DNA of 64,000 bases from Chrysogorgia sp. JL179-B06 (lineage: Eukaryota > Cnidaria > Anthozoa > Scleralcyonacea > Chrysogorgiidae). The notes beneath the pieces are model-generated. The model was not told where the DNA came from, did not search any database, and saw only the letters and a list, made by a program, of their open reading frames with translations. The position numbers and the translations under genes are program-made. The stretch's first letter is position 1; each line of letters starts with the position of its first letter. Positions 24,607 to 36,352 of this stretch are shown in pieces. The stretch spans positions 372,001 through 436,000 of the forward strand of contig JAYKKM010000144.1 in the NCBI GenBank assembly GCA_035772405.1, read 5' to 3'.

Positions 24607-25360
24607 AAAAGTTTTTTGAAAGTAACTTTAAAAGTTACTGTCCATGACCCAAAGTTTCGACACTCCAATCTAGTGTCTTCATCAAGGGTGATCGTTGTAT
24701 GGTTAGGATCCCTATTTACAGCCTCTAGAACCAATGATGACTTTGAAATTATTGGCTCATTTCTGCGTCTTGATATTATGTTTTGTGTACATTTTCAAAA
24801 TAAACATAGTTGAGAAAAACAGAAAAGTTGCGTAGGAGACTGAAACTACTGATGTAGCAGACCGCGCAGGAGACTAAAACTGTCATACAAAATTACCTCC
24901 ATGTCCGCCATGTTTGGCTTAATCCCCCCCCCCCCCCCCCCCCCCGCCTTTGGCCAGGACATACTCAAAAGGACCTTTCTATTTTTTATTTTTCGTTAGG
25001 TTATGGATAGCTACGGTTAGAGCTAGGCTTAAGATTAGGATCAAGGTTAGGATCAAGGTTAGGATTAGGATTAGTAGTTCTAAAAAATGTGAAGGTCCCT
25101 TTGAGTCATCCCTTTTAGCCTTCACCCAGTTACATAGCTAAGAGCTCACAGGGGTGGGGATTAATAAATAGTCTGGCATTACCCCAACTAAAATATAAGA
25201 CGCCCATGACGGTAATTAAAGAGTTGATGGATGATTAGGATTTTACAATTAGTTAAACAGAAAAACCGCATTTTTTGGTATAAGATGAGCTTAATTATCC
25301 TTATGTTTCTTAATTACTTATGGTGGTGTGATATTTTGACTCACGTTTGAGTTCTTCAAC
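24607..25360. other. ASCC2 intron with a poly-C run
   Basis: No gene is supported. A 19-base run of C lies at about 24927-24945, and a run of TTAGGATCAAGG-type repeats at 25030-25075. Confidence 0.5.
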
Positions 25361-26205
25361 TCATGTTCACTATTTTTGAACTCGTGTTCAGTATTTTCTG
25401 ACTCGTGTTCAGCATTTTCTGATTCGTGTTCACTCGTGTTCCGACTGGTGTTCGGCATTTTTTGACTCGTATTTGACTCGTGTTCACCCGTGTTCTGAAA
25501 TCTGACTCGTGTTCTGACTCGTGTTCTGACTCGTGTTCTAACTCGTGTTCTGACTCGTGTTCACCCGTGTTCTGACTCGTGTTCCGACTCGTGTTCTAAC
25601 TCGTGTTCTGACTTGTGTTCACTCGTGTTCTGACTCGTGTTCCGACTCGTGTTCCGACTCGTGTTCTGACTCGTGTTCTAACTCGTGTACTGACTCGTGT
25701 TCACCCATGTTCTGACTCGTGTTCTGACTCGTGTTCTGACTCGTGTTCTGACTCGTGTTCCGACTCGTGTTCTGACTCGTGTTCACCCGTGTTCTGACTC
25801 GTGTTCTGACTCGTGTTCTGACTCGTGTTCCGACTCGTGTTCCGACTCGTGTTCTGACTCGTGTTCTAACTCGTGTTCTGACTCGTGTTCACCCGTATTC
25901 TGACTCGTGTTCTGACTCGTGTTCTAACTCGTGTTCTGACTTGTGTTCACTCGTGTTCTGACTCGTGTTCCGACTCGTGTTCCGACTCGTGTTCTGACTC
26001 GTCTTCCGACTCATTTTCTCACTCGTGTTCCGACTCATGTTCTCACTCATGTTCTGACTCATGTTCTAACTCGTATTCTGACTCGTGTTCACCCGTGTTC
26101 TGAAATCTGACTCGTGTTCTGACTCGTGTTCTAACTCGTGTTCTGACTTCTGACTCGTGTTCTAACTTGTGTTCTAACTCGTGTTCTGACATGTTCACTC
26201 GTGTA
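25361..26205. repeat. 12-bp minisatellite (CTGACTCGTGTT)
   Basis: About 65 tandem copies of CTGACTCGTGTT with frequent C/T variants and occasional CACCCGTGTT units. TRVL and DSCS repeat frames are artefacts. It ends 58 bases short of the CUE exon donor. Confidence 0.95.
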
Positions 26206-26262
26206 GTATTTTAGAATCAATCTAAATGCAAATGATAGTAAAAAATGAAAACCTGTTCTTAC

Positions 26263-26771
26263 CTTCTCATTGTTATCTCGCTTAATTCATCAGCTGAGTC
26301 AACATCCTGTGCTCCAACATCATGTGTATCATAAGTATCATCATATTCATCTTCATAATCATTGAAAGTTTCGTCATAATTCAAAACTGCTTCTTTAATG
26401 CATTGAACGTCTTTCTTATCATCCAAAACATTTCTTGTATTTTCTGTAAAACGCGACTTTCCTTTCTGCACTCGAGACAAGTCCACGTTCTCCTTGGAGA
26501 AAATATCAAATTCATCCTCATCATAAACACAGTGTCTTGTTGCTAGGACACGCGATGACTTCACAATGTCTGCTTTACGTAGGTTACGATCAAGATTTTG
26601 TAATTGTGGAGGAAGATCATCTTCAAGAATTAAGTTGATTGTTTTCTCAACATCATAATTTAGTTCTTGTAAACACGTGATAATAAAACCATCGCCACAA
26701 CTAGGAAACAAATCCATCACATGTGAAACCATTGAATGAACTTCTGCATCTTCCACATTCTTTCTCATCAC
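26263..26771 (-). CDS. ASCC2: ASCC2 CUE-domain exon
   Basis: 509 bp. Acceptor TTATCCTAAG and donor GTAAGA. It encodes the CUE ubiquitin-binding domain (VMDLFPSCGDGFIITCLQEL, then YDVEKTINLILEDDLPP), the DEFDIFSKENVDLSRV motif and the EYDDTYDTHDVGAQDVDSAD motif. These are the most diagnostic parts of ASCC2. Confidence 0.95.
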
Positions 26772-27360
26772 CTTAGGATAAAAATACATGTAATAAAATA
26801 GTTTGAAATTATATATCAATAATATTTTAAAAATGTGGTGCGTGCAATTATCGAATTATATTAGGACAAGGGAAGATAGAAAAGTACGACGTGTATAAAA
26901 ATACGAGTGGAAATAATAAATTCAATGATACTGCGACAAATTTACTATAAACCAAGAAAACGACAGGTTTTGTATGGTTTGTTGCTGATTGTCGATAAAA
27001 ATAGCAAATGACTTTCCTATTTTTATATCTCATTATTATTTGTTATTCTTTCTCGCACCTGATTGGTTTATTTTTGTCTTACGCGATTATTTATTCTATA
27101 AAAGTCTCACTCAGTTATTATTTCACTCTCTGACGAAGGGCCTTAGCTCGAAACATTAGACTACTTACACGCTATTTTGGCAGTGCACCAGCCTATAAAG
27201 GACAGGTTAACTGTCTCTTAAGTTTTAAGTTAACTGAAGTGCTTGTTACACTCTCGTGTAGCACCATTTATTTGTAAACAAATGGAATACTGATGATACA
27301 TGGACGATCGTCAGGCTCGTATCCTCAGAAAAATTATTCTGAGTCCCGGACAGGAATCGA
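26772..27360. other. ASCC2 intron, no gene
   Basis: AT-rich. Around 27292-27365 a segment reading ACATGGACGATCGTCAGGCT matches, inverted, the tail of the tRNA-derived repeats at 57460-58245. Confidence 0.5.
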
Positions 27361-28545
27361 AATAGTGTGGAGGAGGTCTATAATGTGGACGAGGTCTATA
27401 GTGTGGAGGAGGTCTATATTGTGGAGGAGGTCTATATTGTGGAGGAGGTCTATATTGTGGAGGAGGTCTATATTGTGGAGGAGGTCTTAAGTGTGGAGGA
27501 GGTCTATAGTGTGGAGGAGGTCTATAGTGTGGAGGAGGTCTATAGTGTGGAGGAGGTCTATATTGTGGAGGAGGTCTTAAGTGTGGAGGAGGTCTATAGT
27601 GTGGAGGAGGTCTATAGTGTGGAGGAGGTATATAGTGGGGAGGAGGTCTATAGTGGGGAGGAGGTCTATAGTGTGGAGGAGGTCTATAGTGTGGAGGAGG
27701 TCTATAGTGTGGAGGAGGTCTATAGTGTGGAGGAGGTCTATAGTGTGGAGGAGGTCTATAGTGTGAAGGTCTATAGTGTGAAGGAGGTCTATAGTGTGAA
27801 GGAGGTCTATAGTGTGAAGGAGGTCTATAGTGTGGAGGAGGTCTATAGTGTGGAGGAGGTCTATAGTGTGGAGGAGATCTATAGTGGGGAGGAGATCTAT
27901 AGTGTGGAGGAGATCTATAGTGTGGAGGAGATCTATAGTGTGGAGGAGATCTATAGTGTGGCGGAGATCTATAGTGTGGAGGAGGTCTATAGTGGGGAGG
28001 AGGTCTATAGTGTGGAGGAGGTCTATAGTGTGGAGGTCTATAGTGTGAAGGAGGTCTATAGTGTGGAGGAGGTCTATAGTGTGGAGGAGGTCTATAGTGT
28101 GGAGGAGGTCTATAGTGTGGAGGAGGTCTATAGTGTGAAGGAGGTCTATAGTATGAAGGAGGTCTATAGTGGGGAGGAGGTCTATATTGTGGAGGAGGTC
28201 TATAGTGTGAAGGAGGTCTATATTGTGGAGGAGATCTATAGGTCTATAGTGTGGAGGAGGTCTATAGTGTGGAGGAGGTCTATAGTGTGGAGGAGGTCTA
28301 TAGTGTGGAGGAGATCTATAGTGTGAAGGAGGTCTATAGTGTGGAGGAGATCTATAGTGTGGAGGAGGTCTATAGTGTGGAGGAGGTCTATAGTGTGGAG
28401 GAGGTCTATATTGTGGAGGAGATCTATAGTGTGGAGGAGGTCTATAGTGTGAAGGAGATCTATAGGTCTATAGTGTGGAGGAGATCTATAATGTGGATGA
28501 GATCTATAGTGTGGAGGAGGTCTATAGTGTGGAGGAGGTCTAATG
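27361..28545. repeat. 18-bp minisatellite (EEVYSV frame)
   Basis: About 64 copies of GTCTATAGTGTGGAGGAG. A frame of 319 codons (27367-28326) stays open only because the unit is a multiple of three and contains no stop. It has no conserved domain, and it lies in an ASCC2 intron. Confidence 0.95.
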
Positions 28546-28710
28546 TTTCGAGCGAACGCCATGCATTCCTAAAACGTTAACTGAAATGGAAACGGAGTGA
28601 AATTTCTATACGTAAAATAATCATCTGCCATAAGGATGAAACTCTAGGGGGATAGAACAAGGGGAGCGAGGGGTTATTGTGGATACGTATTTATAGTATA
28701 GAATACTTAC

Positions 28711-28945
28711 AGTGGGAACTTGGTTGGACGACAGTGGTTCAGGTATGGCTTGGCTTAGTTCAGTCGTTTTAGAAGAGTTATCTTTCTTTAATTTTAGACG
28801 CGACTTTGCATCACTACTTTCTTTTAGATTATCAAGGGCAGATGTAATATATTGTACTTGTGTTTCATCATAAGGAAGACCAGATAATTGAATGGTGTTT
28901 ATGTCCACCTCAATACTGTGGTAACTGTTGTACATACGAAGAAAT
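28711..28945 (-). CDS. ASCC2: ASCC2 exon before the CUE domain
   Basis: 235 bp. Acceptor TTTCCCCCTTAG and donor GTAAGT. It encodes FLRMYNSYHSIEVDINTIQL, then DETQVQYITSALDNL and a polar linker ending VPT. FLR-x-Y and DET-x3-YI match ASCC2. Confidence 0.8.
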
Positions 28946-31075
28946 CTAAGGGGGAAATTAGATAGAACTGACATTTTATTACTTTTAGTTCAATTTTGCT
29001 ACCTTGTCTTCTCTGCACTCATGTCTTCCTAAATGGCCCGGTTGTTAAAATATTGATTCCTACTCCTGGTGAGGGAGGGTGGGTAAACCGCAGCTTGGAA
29101 TTGCTATCACCGTGTCAAGCGCGCGCAAACCAGTCAAGCTCAGACCACGCTGACAAGACTCTGAACAAGCCACGAACTGCGCACATCATGTTAAGCTCAG
29201 ACTCCGCTGACGCTAGACTGGGCATAACCATACACCGCGCATAACCAAGACGCTAGATTGGGCATAACCAAGTACCGCTGAACAACATTGTCTCCTTTTT
29301 TACCTAGCCTAAATTACATTTAGCCACGTTTTATTATAAGTAATACCAATGACATGAAGGAAATTAGTGATTAATGTCCCGAAAGCGGACGGAGTATTTG
29401 TGGAAGTCCCAAGGGCGAAGCCCGAGGGACTTCTACAAATCCTCCAGAGGCTTGAGGGGCATTTAATCAGTAATTTCCCGACATGTCATGGTATTAGTTT
29501 GTAATACCATGATTGACGAGGTAAATGAATTTGTAATGCACTGTTAGAAGTGTTGACGTGAAACAATAGTTTAATATTGAGTGAAAATGTAAAAGTGAAT
29601 ATTAATGTTTGCATGATTGTTGTAATTGTCTTGATTACTTAATATGCATTTCTTTGTTGTGTAAAAGTGTATTGTTTGGATGTTTGCTCAATGCTCATGC
29701 ATGTTAATGCGGGCAAAATTAGAAATTTGTCTGGTTAGGCCCAGGTCAAACGTCGAACTTTTCATGAGTCGAACTCAATGCAAATGAACTTAAACAAAAG
29801 AGTTTCCTAATTTACATTGAGTTTGACTCATGAAAAGTTCGACGTTTGACCCCGGCCTTAGAGGACGAATTAGAGTAGGGTTAAAGTCGTTATTTATTTA
29901 TTTATTTATTTATTCAGCTTTGCCACAGCTAGCTTTTACATATTTTATATATGTATTACATAATTATAATTATACTTATAACGTACATAAAACCAATTAT
30001 TTAACAAAATATATACAAAAGAATACAAAGAAGAAATAAGTGTGGCAGGGTAACCGCAACAGCGTAAATGCCAATTACAGCGGGCTGAAGAAAACTTCCT
30101 TGTCCGTTCCGGAGACACTTAAAATGATATTTCAAAACAGAATTGGTTTAGTTTGGCTGTAGGAAGAGTGTAAAGTTAATTCAAATGATCTTTTTGGGTA
30201 CAGGAAAGATTTTCGTGACACAACTAAGCACGGTTAGCCTGGTTAGTCCGGGTCATATAAACAGATAATATTCTGTTGCTACAGAAATTTGACCTAATTC
30301 AAACGTTGATGATATACTTTTATCAACTTTTTCATTCAAATCCTTCACCAGTTTATCACATATAAAGCAGAAAAGAAAGACAAATTCCTAGTTTGACGTC
30401 ACATCATTAGCATTTCGGACAAACAAACTTTTATACTAGCCTCCTCCGCAGGCAACTCTGTGTCTTCCTAGAGCTCGGCCCATGCTCTTATTTATTTATT
30501 TGGCTTGGCCAAAACATTACAAGACGCCAAAACGTTACAAAACTGAAAATGTTGCAGCTAGGAAGACACAGAGTTGCCTGCGTAGGAGGCTACCTTTATA
30601 CAGTGTGTATATAAAAAACATAACTGCTAAGAAACGTTAATATATTTAACATGTTTCTTTGTAGTTATGCTCCTTCATACGATTACAAGTTATCTTAATT
30701 TCCCAGGTGTATTAAGATCGTGTTTTTAATTTCCCAGGAGTATAAGACCGTTTTCTAAGGATTCAGGTTTTTTTTATACACACTGTAGACACCTCTGAGC
30801 TATGGATGCGTAAAAACATGGTTTTATACACCTCGGGGGCAATTAAGATAACTTTAAGTGTATGCATGGTGAAAGTATTTCAAAGCTTTTTCTCTTATAG
30901 CTCAGAGGTGTCTAGGGATTTCAAACTACAATAGCTTGTTTGAAAAAATATTAATTAATTTATGCCGGTTGCGTTTTTTATACCCTGCAGAACATCAAGG
31001 CAAAGCTCATATCGTAAAACATTTTGGTATTCAACTATATTCACTTCATGTAGAATAGATATTAGTAATATCATA

Positions 31076-31857
31076 GGGACCATTCATTATTTATGCCCGG
31101 GTGGGGCCTGGCAAGAAAGAGGGGTGGGTCATCATATATTTTTCACAGTTAGAGGGGGGTCCATGTATTTTATTGTTGATTAATATCAATATACCCTATT
31201 CTAAAATCGATAATTAATATTACCACACATAGCTGAAAAAGTCCAAGTGTATATGATGAAGTGAGCTACCAGCAATATCGTTCTGCATATACAAATACTA
31301 CAACAAAAACTCACATTTTCATTTTGTTGCCTCAACCTAATTATTTATCTACTTATTTAATAATACCACATATTTATTACCAAAAACAGTACCACATTTA
31401 TTAATCATATCAGGTCTTTTCATTGGAGGTCTTTAGCTGTTGAATTGATGTGTTATTAATATTATACTGAATTATAAACACATTGTTCTACTGCACTAAA
31501 CGTAATCAAAGTGTCAAAATGTTAATGATGTTGATGTTTGATGTTGTTCAAAAAATATTGTTTTTGTTGTTGATATAATTTTTTTAAAGATCAAATCTAC
31601 GTCTGATAAATTGTTATGCTTTCAATACTGTTCAGTTCTTACTTTAAGTTTACGTTATGGAAATGATTATATTTATTTAATATGTTATTATTTTTTGTAT
31701 TTGTGTAAAAGGTAGAAAGGGGGTTGTATTTTTAAATATTATGTGCAAGGGGGGTCATGGAATTTTCTTTTTGTATTAAAGGGGTTCAGAAGGTTTTGTT
31801 CAAGTTATTCATGAATCTTGCCACGCCACCCCCCGGGCATAAATAATGAATGGTCCC
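31076..31857. mobile_element. Foldback MITE (GGGACCATTCATTATTTATG)
   Basis: Inverted ends GGGACCATTCATTATTTATG and CATAAATAATGAATGGTCCC, about 782 bp, non-coding. It is related at the ends to the element at 53830-54320. Confidence 0.75.
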
Positions 31858-32226
31858 TTATAGTGCTATAATCACAGCCTGGGTTACGAGGTTGGCCAAT
31901 ATCTAGAAAGTAGCAATTAATCATGTATACAGAAGTTGTAATTGAGCATAGAAAGTTATCTTAAAATGTAGTAAAGCAAGATAGTTGTTGCCCAAATGTG
32001 GACGAGCAAATGAATACTAACCGTCTGAAAGAGAGCATTTCCATTACGACAGACAAAAAACTTTCAATGCAATTTTCCTTCGTTTCTTTACTAACTTCAT
32101 TATTGCTATAAATCAAGATCACTTTAGTTTAGTATAGTTCGCTAGGTATAGGTAAGTGGAGGGTAGGTAGGTAGGTATATAGGTATATGTGGTTGCTAGG
32201 TACATATAGCTATAAGGTGGGTACAA

Positions 32227-33015
32227 TACCAATATCGTTCCCAGGGCATTTTACCTCCACTGTGGAAGGTCGACGAAAATGGCCCTGGGATCGACTGGTC
32301 ACATCACACCCAGAATTTCCATATGTACTTCTAGTACGTATTCCATATAAGGAAGTGACCGACGAGCAAATAGAAGGCATTGACGAGCAAATAGAAGGCA
32401 TTAACGAACAAATACATGGCACTCGTACCAGCCCACTGGATGTGGGATTGTTAACACGTTACGATATGTTCGATTATCCACTCTTTTTAAGAAAACTACG
32501 TTCGCTAGCAAGATAAGCTGCACGCATATTGTAAACAGATAATTTATCTTTGTTTTAATATATATTGTAGCTTTGGGAGTTGATTATTTCTCAAGAAAAC
32601 GTTCGTCGAAGACAGCCGTGTTTTTGTTTACAAGATGGTATCCGTATTAGGAAAATTATATTTTGGCATGTTCGATTATCCGCGCTTTTAAAGAGAACGA
32701 AGTTAGCTACCGGGATAAAGCTGTACGTATGTTGTAAATAGATAATTTAACTTTCCTTTGATATATTCTATAGCTTTGGGGGTGGTTTATTTCTCAAGAA
32801 AACGTTTGCCAAAGGGTTAGGACCTTTGTCGTTTTGGGGTCGGTTTTACATGGGTCCTCGGGTCCCCGGTGCGGTTACAATCCAATTAACAAGGAGGCTG
32901 GTACGACGTTTGAACGTGTCAGCTATTTGCTCGTTAATTCACTCTATTTGCTCGTCAATGCCTTCTATTTGCGCTTCCTTATAAGGAATACGTACTAGAT
33001 ACCCCTATCAGAATT
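32227..33015. repeat. Imperfect inverted and direct repeats
   Basis: A 21-bp unit GACGAGCAAATAGAAGGCAT occurs about three times at 32358-32420 and inverted at 32930-32985. Around it CGTATTCCATATAAGGAAG is inverted near 32985. The segment 32460-32620 is repeated directly at 32668-32810. Confidence 0.6.
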
Positions 33016-33062
33016 TCTGGGTGTTTAGATATGATAATTTTTGTGGTCTTTGTTCCATTGCC

Positions 33063-34143
33063 TCAACCTCGTACCCAGGGTCTTCTCAGTGCCTGGTAAA
33101 GGCTGGTCACGTGACTCCAAGGATATTGGATTATTTTGTAACCTGGCTTATTCTCGCTTATATCATCCTGGGGGCCGGATTGCTGTGAAAACATACCACA
33201 AACTTCTATAATTGAAAGTATAAACAGTATATGGATAATTTAAAAAGATTACAATTTATTGGAAAGACAGTAAGTTGAAAGCCTTGAAAGATGGTGGATT
33301 ACTTCGAAAAATACGTTGATTTACTGGACATTTGTTGCTGTCATAAGATAAACATGATTAGTATTTAAAATATAGTCATAGTCTGACGGTATTAAAATTG
33401 TAAATTCGAACTGTTCTGGCGTTGATCATAGGGACTTTAAGATCTACGACGGCAACCTAGGACGGCGACGGCAGTAAAAGCAATACAAATTTTAGCATTT
33501 GAATGAAACCACGGCCGATTGACTAGCGTATTTGACACTCCAAGCTTGTTTTATGATCTCCAAAACGCTTAAATATTTCTAAAACGATTATAGTGTCTGT
33601 GTTTAAGTCAGTCTTAAGTCACATCTCTCATCTCTCCGCGAGTTACCGTCGTCCTGACTCCTAAAGACGTGAAAATGCTCTCAGTGGCGTTGTAAACAGA
33701 ACGAGAACGGCGTTGAAATTACTCTTGGGAATAAAAATTATTCATTCTTATTGTTTCGCATGAAGATTCTTTTGTTTGAACGACGTCCCCGTCCTAGGTT
33801 GCCGTCGTAGATCTTAAAGTCCCTAATGTTTATCTTATGACAGCAACAAATGACCGTAAATCAACGCATTTTTCGAAGTAATCCACCATCTTTCAACTTT
33901 TGTCTGCAGTCCGTACTGTCTTTCCAATAAATTGTAATATTTTTAAATTATCCATATACTGTTTATACTTTCAATTATAGAAGTTTGTGGTATGTTTTCA
34001 CAGCGATCCGGCCCCCCGGACTGATATAAGCGAGAATAAGCCAGGATACAAAATAATCCAATATCCTTGAAGTCACGTGACCAGCCTTTACCAGGGTCTT
34101 CTCTTCCCTCGCTCCACTCCCCTCCCATCCCGGGTACGAGGTT
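33063..34143. mobile_element. Long foldback element with a second foldback nested in its loop
   Basis: Outer arms of about 300 bp match in inverse (33063-33360 against 33835-34143) and begin CAACCTCGTACCC. The loop is occupied by another foldback, 33430-33828, with arms GGGACTTTAAGATCTACGAC and GTCGTAGATCTTAAAGTCCC. Neither codes. Confidence 0.75.
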
Positions 34144-34801
34144 GCCATGCATTTGTATACTTTGTTGACCTGAATAATTGAGAAATATTCAATGCTCTTC
34201 AGAGTTGTTCATGTCAGCATTCGTCGGCATAAAAGCAGCTAACACGCTTAATAATCCACCATACATCCATTGTTATCTCTTACAAAAGGTATGAAGAAGC
34301 ATATATCCAATTTAGCGAAAGCTATCACTTCTAATTTGCTGTAAAATTTGAAGACAGCATTCATATTTAATACATTATACTCGGCTGAATTAATTGAGTT
34401 TTATGACAAGACAATCGGATTATAGAATGGGCCAGCCGATCCAGAGCCATTTTCGCCGACCTTCCGCCGTGGAGGAAAAATGCCCAAATAGGTACGAGGT
34501 TGGGTAAGTATACTTACGTGGTAAGTATACATATAAATGGACGGATATTGTACTATTCAAAAATGGCTTCCAAGGCTTCTAATATATGTGTAGCATATCT
34601 AGAAAAGCGACAGATTGGCAGCAGTAGGCAAATATCTATTACTTCAACAAAGTATCAGCTAAAATTCTGGTTTGCTTTTTACAGACATTGCTTTGAAAAC
34701 GCGACAACTATATTTTGCTGTGATTAAACCTTTCCACGCATCAGCATATTTTGCAGTGCTGCACAAAATAAGATTGATATAAGTAAATTAAAATCTGTTA
34801 A

Positions 34802-34836
34802 AAGGACACTCCATCCCAACAATAAGTGTTCCTTAA
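34802..34836. mobile_element. Left piece of a MITE split by the Polinton
   Basis: 35 bp after TTAA (34798-34801) match, inverted, the right end of the MITE at 52092-52598. The Polinton target duplication CCTTAA (34831-34836) closes this piece. Confidence 0.8.
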
Positions 34837-35222
34837 AGTAGTAGTAATCGGCGGGTTCTAGCCCATTTTCCCCATTTTTTCCCATTTCTCGAGTATCACT
34901 TTATTTTCCCTGATTAAACCCTGATTAAATTGTCACTCCTTTTCAAAACCTCCCTTTTTTCTCGAGTAACAAGATTTCCAAGGAAACTTCCAAGGAAGTT
35001 AGACGGGACTTTTCATCTCCCCCATTTTTCCCATTTTCTCGAGTACCACTTTATTTTCCCTGGTTAAACTCTGATTAAATAGTCACCCCTCCTCGATTAC
35101 CCCCCTTTTTTTCGAGTAACAAAACTTCCAAGGAAATTAGACGGGACTTTTCATTCTCTCGACGCCCCCAAACCCACCCCTTTCTTTTTGATTGACACCT
35201 GTCAATCAAAACTTTGGTCAAC
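34837..35222 (+). repeat. Polinton left terminal inverted repeat
   Basis: 386 bp, inverted at 51707-52091. Internally it is two diverged copies of a roughly 150-bp unit. The motif [CT]TCGAGTA recurs at 34888, 34961, 35038 and 35112, about every 75 bp. A 12-bp-stem hairpin (35186-35211) lies near the inner end. The ends are presumed to be bound by integrase and terminal protein. Confidence 0.95.
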
Positions 35223-35282
35223 GGTTGTTGACGTCCTTTATGAAATTGAAATTTGACCTAAAGTCTTCTTAACCTAAGCAAG

Positions 35283-35570
35283 ATGCCACGTAAACTACCA
35301 AAACTCACAGGAGTAAAAGTTTCAGACTATTCTATTTGCGCCGATTGTGGCCACAAAGCATCGAAAACTGGGATGAGACTCCACATGAAGATTGTTCACC
35401 ACACGAGACCAGTAGCGAGAGGCTTTTGTTCAAAGTGCAACGTTGTTATCCCTGGCGAAGGAAAAGAGTTTGCCAAACACCAAATGGAGATGCATCAAAA
35501 GGAGCACAGCAAAACCCACCATCGGTCAGTGATGACCTCTCCGATAGATCGCTCGAGTTCACTGAGGTAG
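35283..35570 (+). CDS. Two-finger C2H2 zinc-finger protein
   Basis: A 95-aa basic protein with two zinc-finger-like modules: C19, C22, H34, H39 and C49, C52, H66, H71. The second has a longer spacer than a classical finger. It is likely a nucleic-acid-binding regulator, but no specific family is recognised. It is the leftmost gene, starting 60 bp inside the TIR, and faces the leftward late block, sharing the hairpin at 35594-35620 with it. Its start lacks the TAATAAATG motif (CTAAGCAAGATG), which groups it with the replication-type genes. It could act early. Confidence 0.7.
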   Translation: MPRKLPKLTGVKVSDYSICADCGHKASKTGMRLHMKIVHHTRPVARGFCSKCNVVIPGEGKEFAKHQMEMHQKEHSKTHHRSVMTSPIDRSSSLR

Positions 35571-35593
35571 AAGATTAGTTCCCTAACGCTTAC

Positions 35594-35620
35594 AAGCCCT
35601 TACCACATTGGTAAGGGCTT
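35594..35620. terminator. Hairpin between convergent genes (12-bp stem)
   Basis: AAGCCCTTACCA, loop CAT, TGGTAAGGGCTT, followed by TTT. It lies in the 71-bp gap between the 3' ends of the zinc-finger gene and the SLATT-like gene. Role in 3'-end formation is inferred from position. Confidence 0.6.
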
Positions 35621-35641
35621 TTTCACTACGTATCCAGACCT

Positions 35642-36352
35642 CTACTTCTCCTCCTCCTCCTCACTGTCGCTATGAATCGTCTGCATCCTCTCGCTGGCTG
35701 CAACCACCGCTGACGACTTCTTATCCGAAAAGTCAGCCAGGTGCGCCACGCTCGTTTTTCTTCCCCGTTCGACGTCTCCATCGACACTATCCTCGGACGA
35801 TTGGCTTCCCCCAGACACGACGTAGGTATTCACCTTTGACTTTGTGTTCGTCAGAGACCTGTCCAGCCTTCTCAAATAGTCATCCATCACCCAAGGTAAA
35901 ACCTCCGGTACGTTCTCTCGAATCTCAAGCATCTCGTGCTTCTTCGATTGTATAAATTCCTGTGGGGTGAAAGGACGCTCGTCCTGCCTAAAGGAGAGAA
36001 GCGTGTCGATATCCAATGCGATTTTGGTATATTTGAACGACGCGTTTTGATGCTTCGTCGTCTTCTCGACCGTGCCTAGAAAGTTGTTGACACCAGCCAG
36101 CGCCGCTACGACCAACGCCAAAACACCGTTGACATAAGTCCATATCCTATGGTAATCTTCCTGTGGCGAAGCCGAAGAGAAGATCGACGAGGCGGTGACA
36201 CCCCCAAGGACAACAACTGGGATACCCAGTCTGTCGTGCCATTTCGAGTAGTATTGGGCGCAAAGGGAGTGCATGATCGAGTAGGTTTTCGACATCTCTG
36301 CCCACTTTTTCAGTAGGTTGTCGTGGTACTTGTTCCATGATAGCTCAGCCAT
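35642..36352 (-). CDS. SLATT-like two-transmembrane protein
   Basis: 236 aa. A helical N-terminus (WAEMSKTYSIMHSLCAQYYS, 17-36) leads into two membrane segments at about 42-59 and 71-95, then a soluble helical region to about 165 and a low-complexity tail ending in a glutamate run. Arrangement and motifs resemble the SLATT (SMODS/SLOG-associating two-TM effector) superfamily. That superfamily is known from bacterial nucleotide-signalled defence and, as I recall, from some large DNA viruses. The role here is unknown: a membrane-perturbing or virion membrane protein is possible. The start is ATG after TTTTAATAAATG. It overlaps the upstream zinc-ribbon gene by 43 bp. Confidence 0.6.
   Translation of the reverse strand: MAELSWNKYHDNLLKKWAEMSKTYSIMHSLCAQYYSKWHDRLGIPVVVLGGVTASSIFSSASPQEDYHRIWTYVNGVLALVVAALAGVNNFLGTVEKTTKHQNASFKYTKIALDIDTLLSFRQDERPFTPQEFIQSKKHEMLEIRENVPEVLPWVMDDYLRRLDRSLTNTKSKVNTYVVSGGSQSSEDSVDGDVERGRKTSVAHLADFSDKKSSAVVAASERMQTIHSDSEEEEEK

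Larger units (their letters stand above)
28946..34836. other. ASCC2 intron left of the Polinton, packed with foldback repeats
   Basis: No gene is supported. Identified elements are foldbacks at 29338-29512 (GACATGAAGGAAATTA arms), 29731-29861 (AGGTCAAACGTCGAACTTTT arms), 30436-30593 (TAGCCTCCT and GCAACTCTGTGTCTTCCTAG arms), 31076-31857 and 33063-34143. A LINE 3' UTR remnant lies at 29880-30100 (- strand). A roughly 205-bp direct repeat spans 32460-32820. Between them the sequence is AT-rich and unremarkable. Confidence 0.6.

Noticed and set aside
25615..26103. CRISPR-like regular repeats in the CTGACTCGTGTT array
   Set aside because: Units are directly tandem with no unique spacers, and the DNA is eukaryotic.
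27367..28326. 319-codon acidic repeat protein
   Set aside because: The frame is a by-product of an 18-bp minisatellite in an ASCC2 intron, with no start context and no unique sequence.
35594..35620. Bacterial intrinsic terminator and therefore bacterial contamination
   Set aside because: The T-run is only three bases, and the hairpin lies in a Polinton flanked by host ASCC2 exons.
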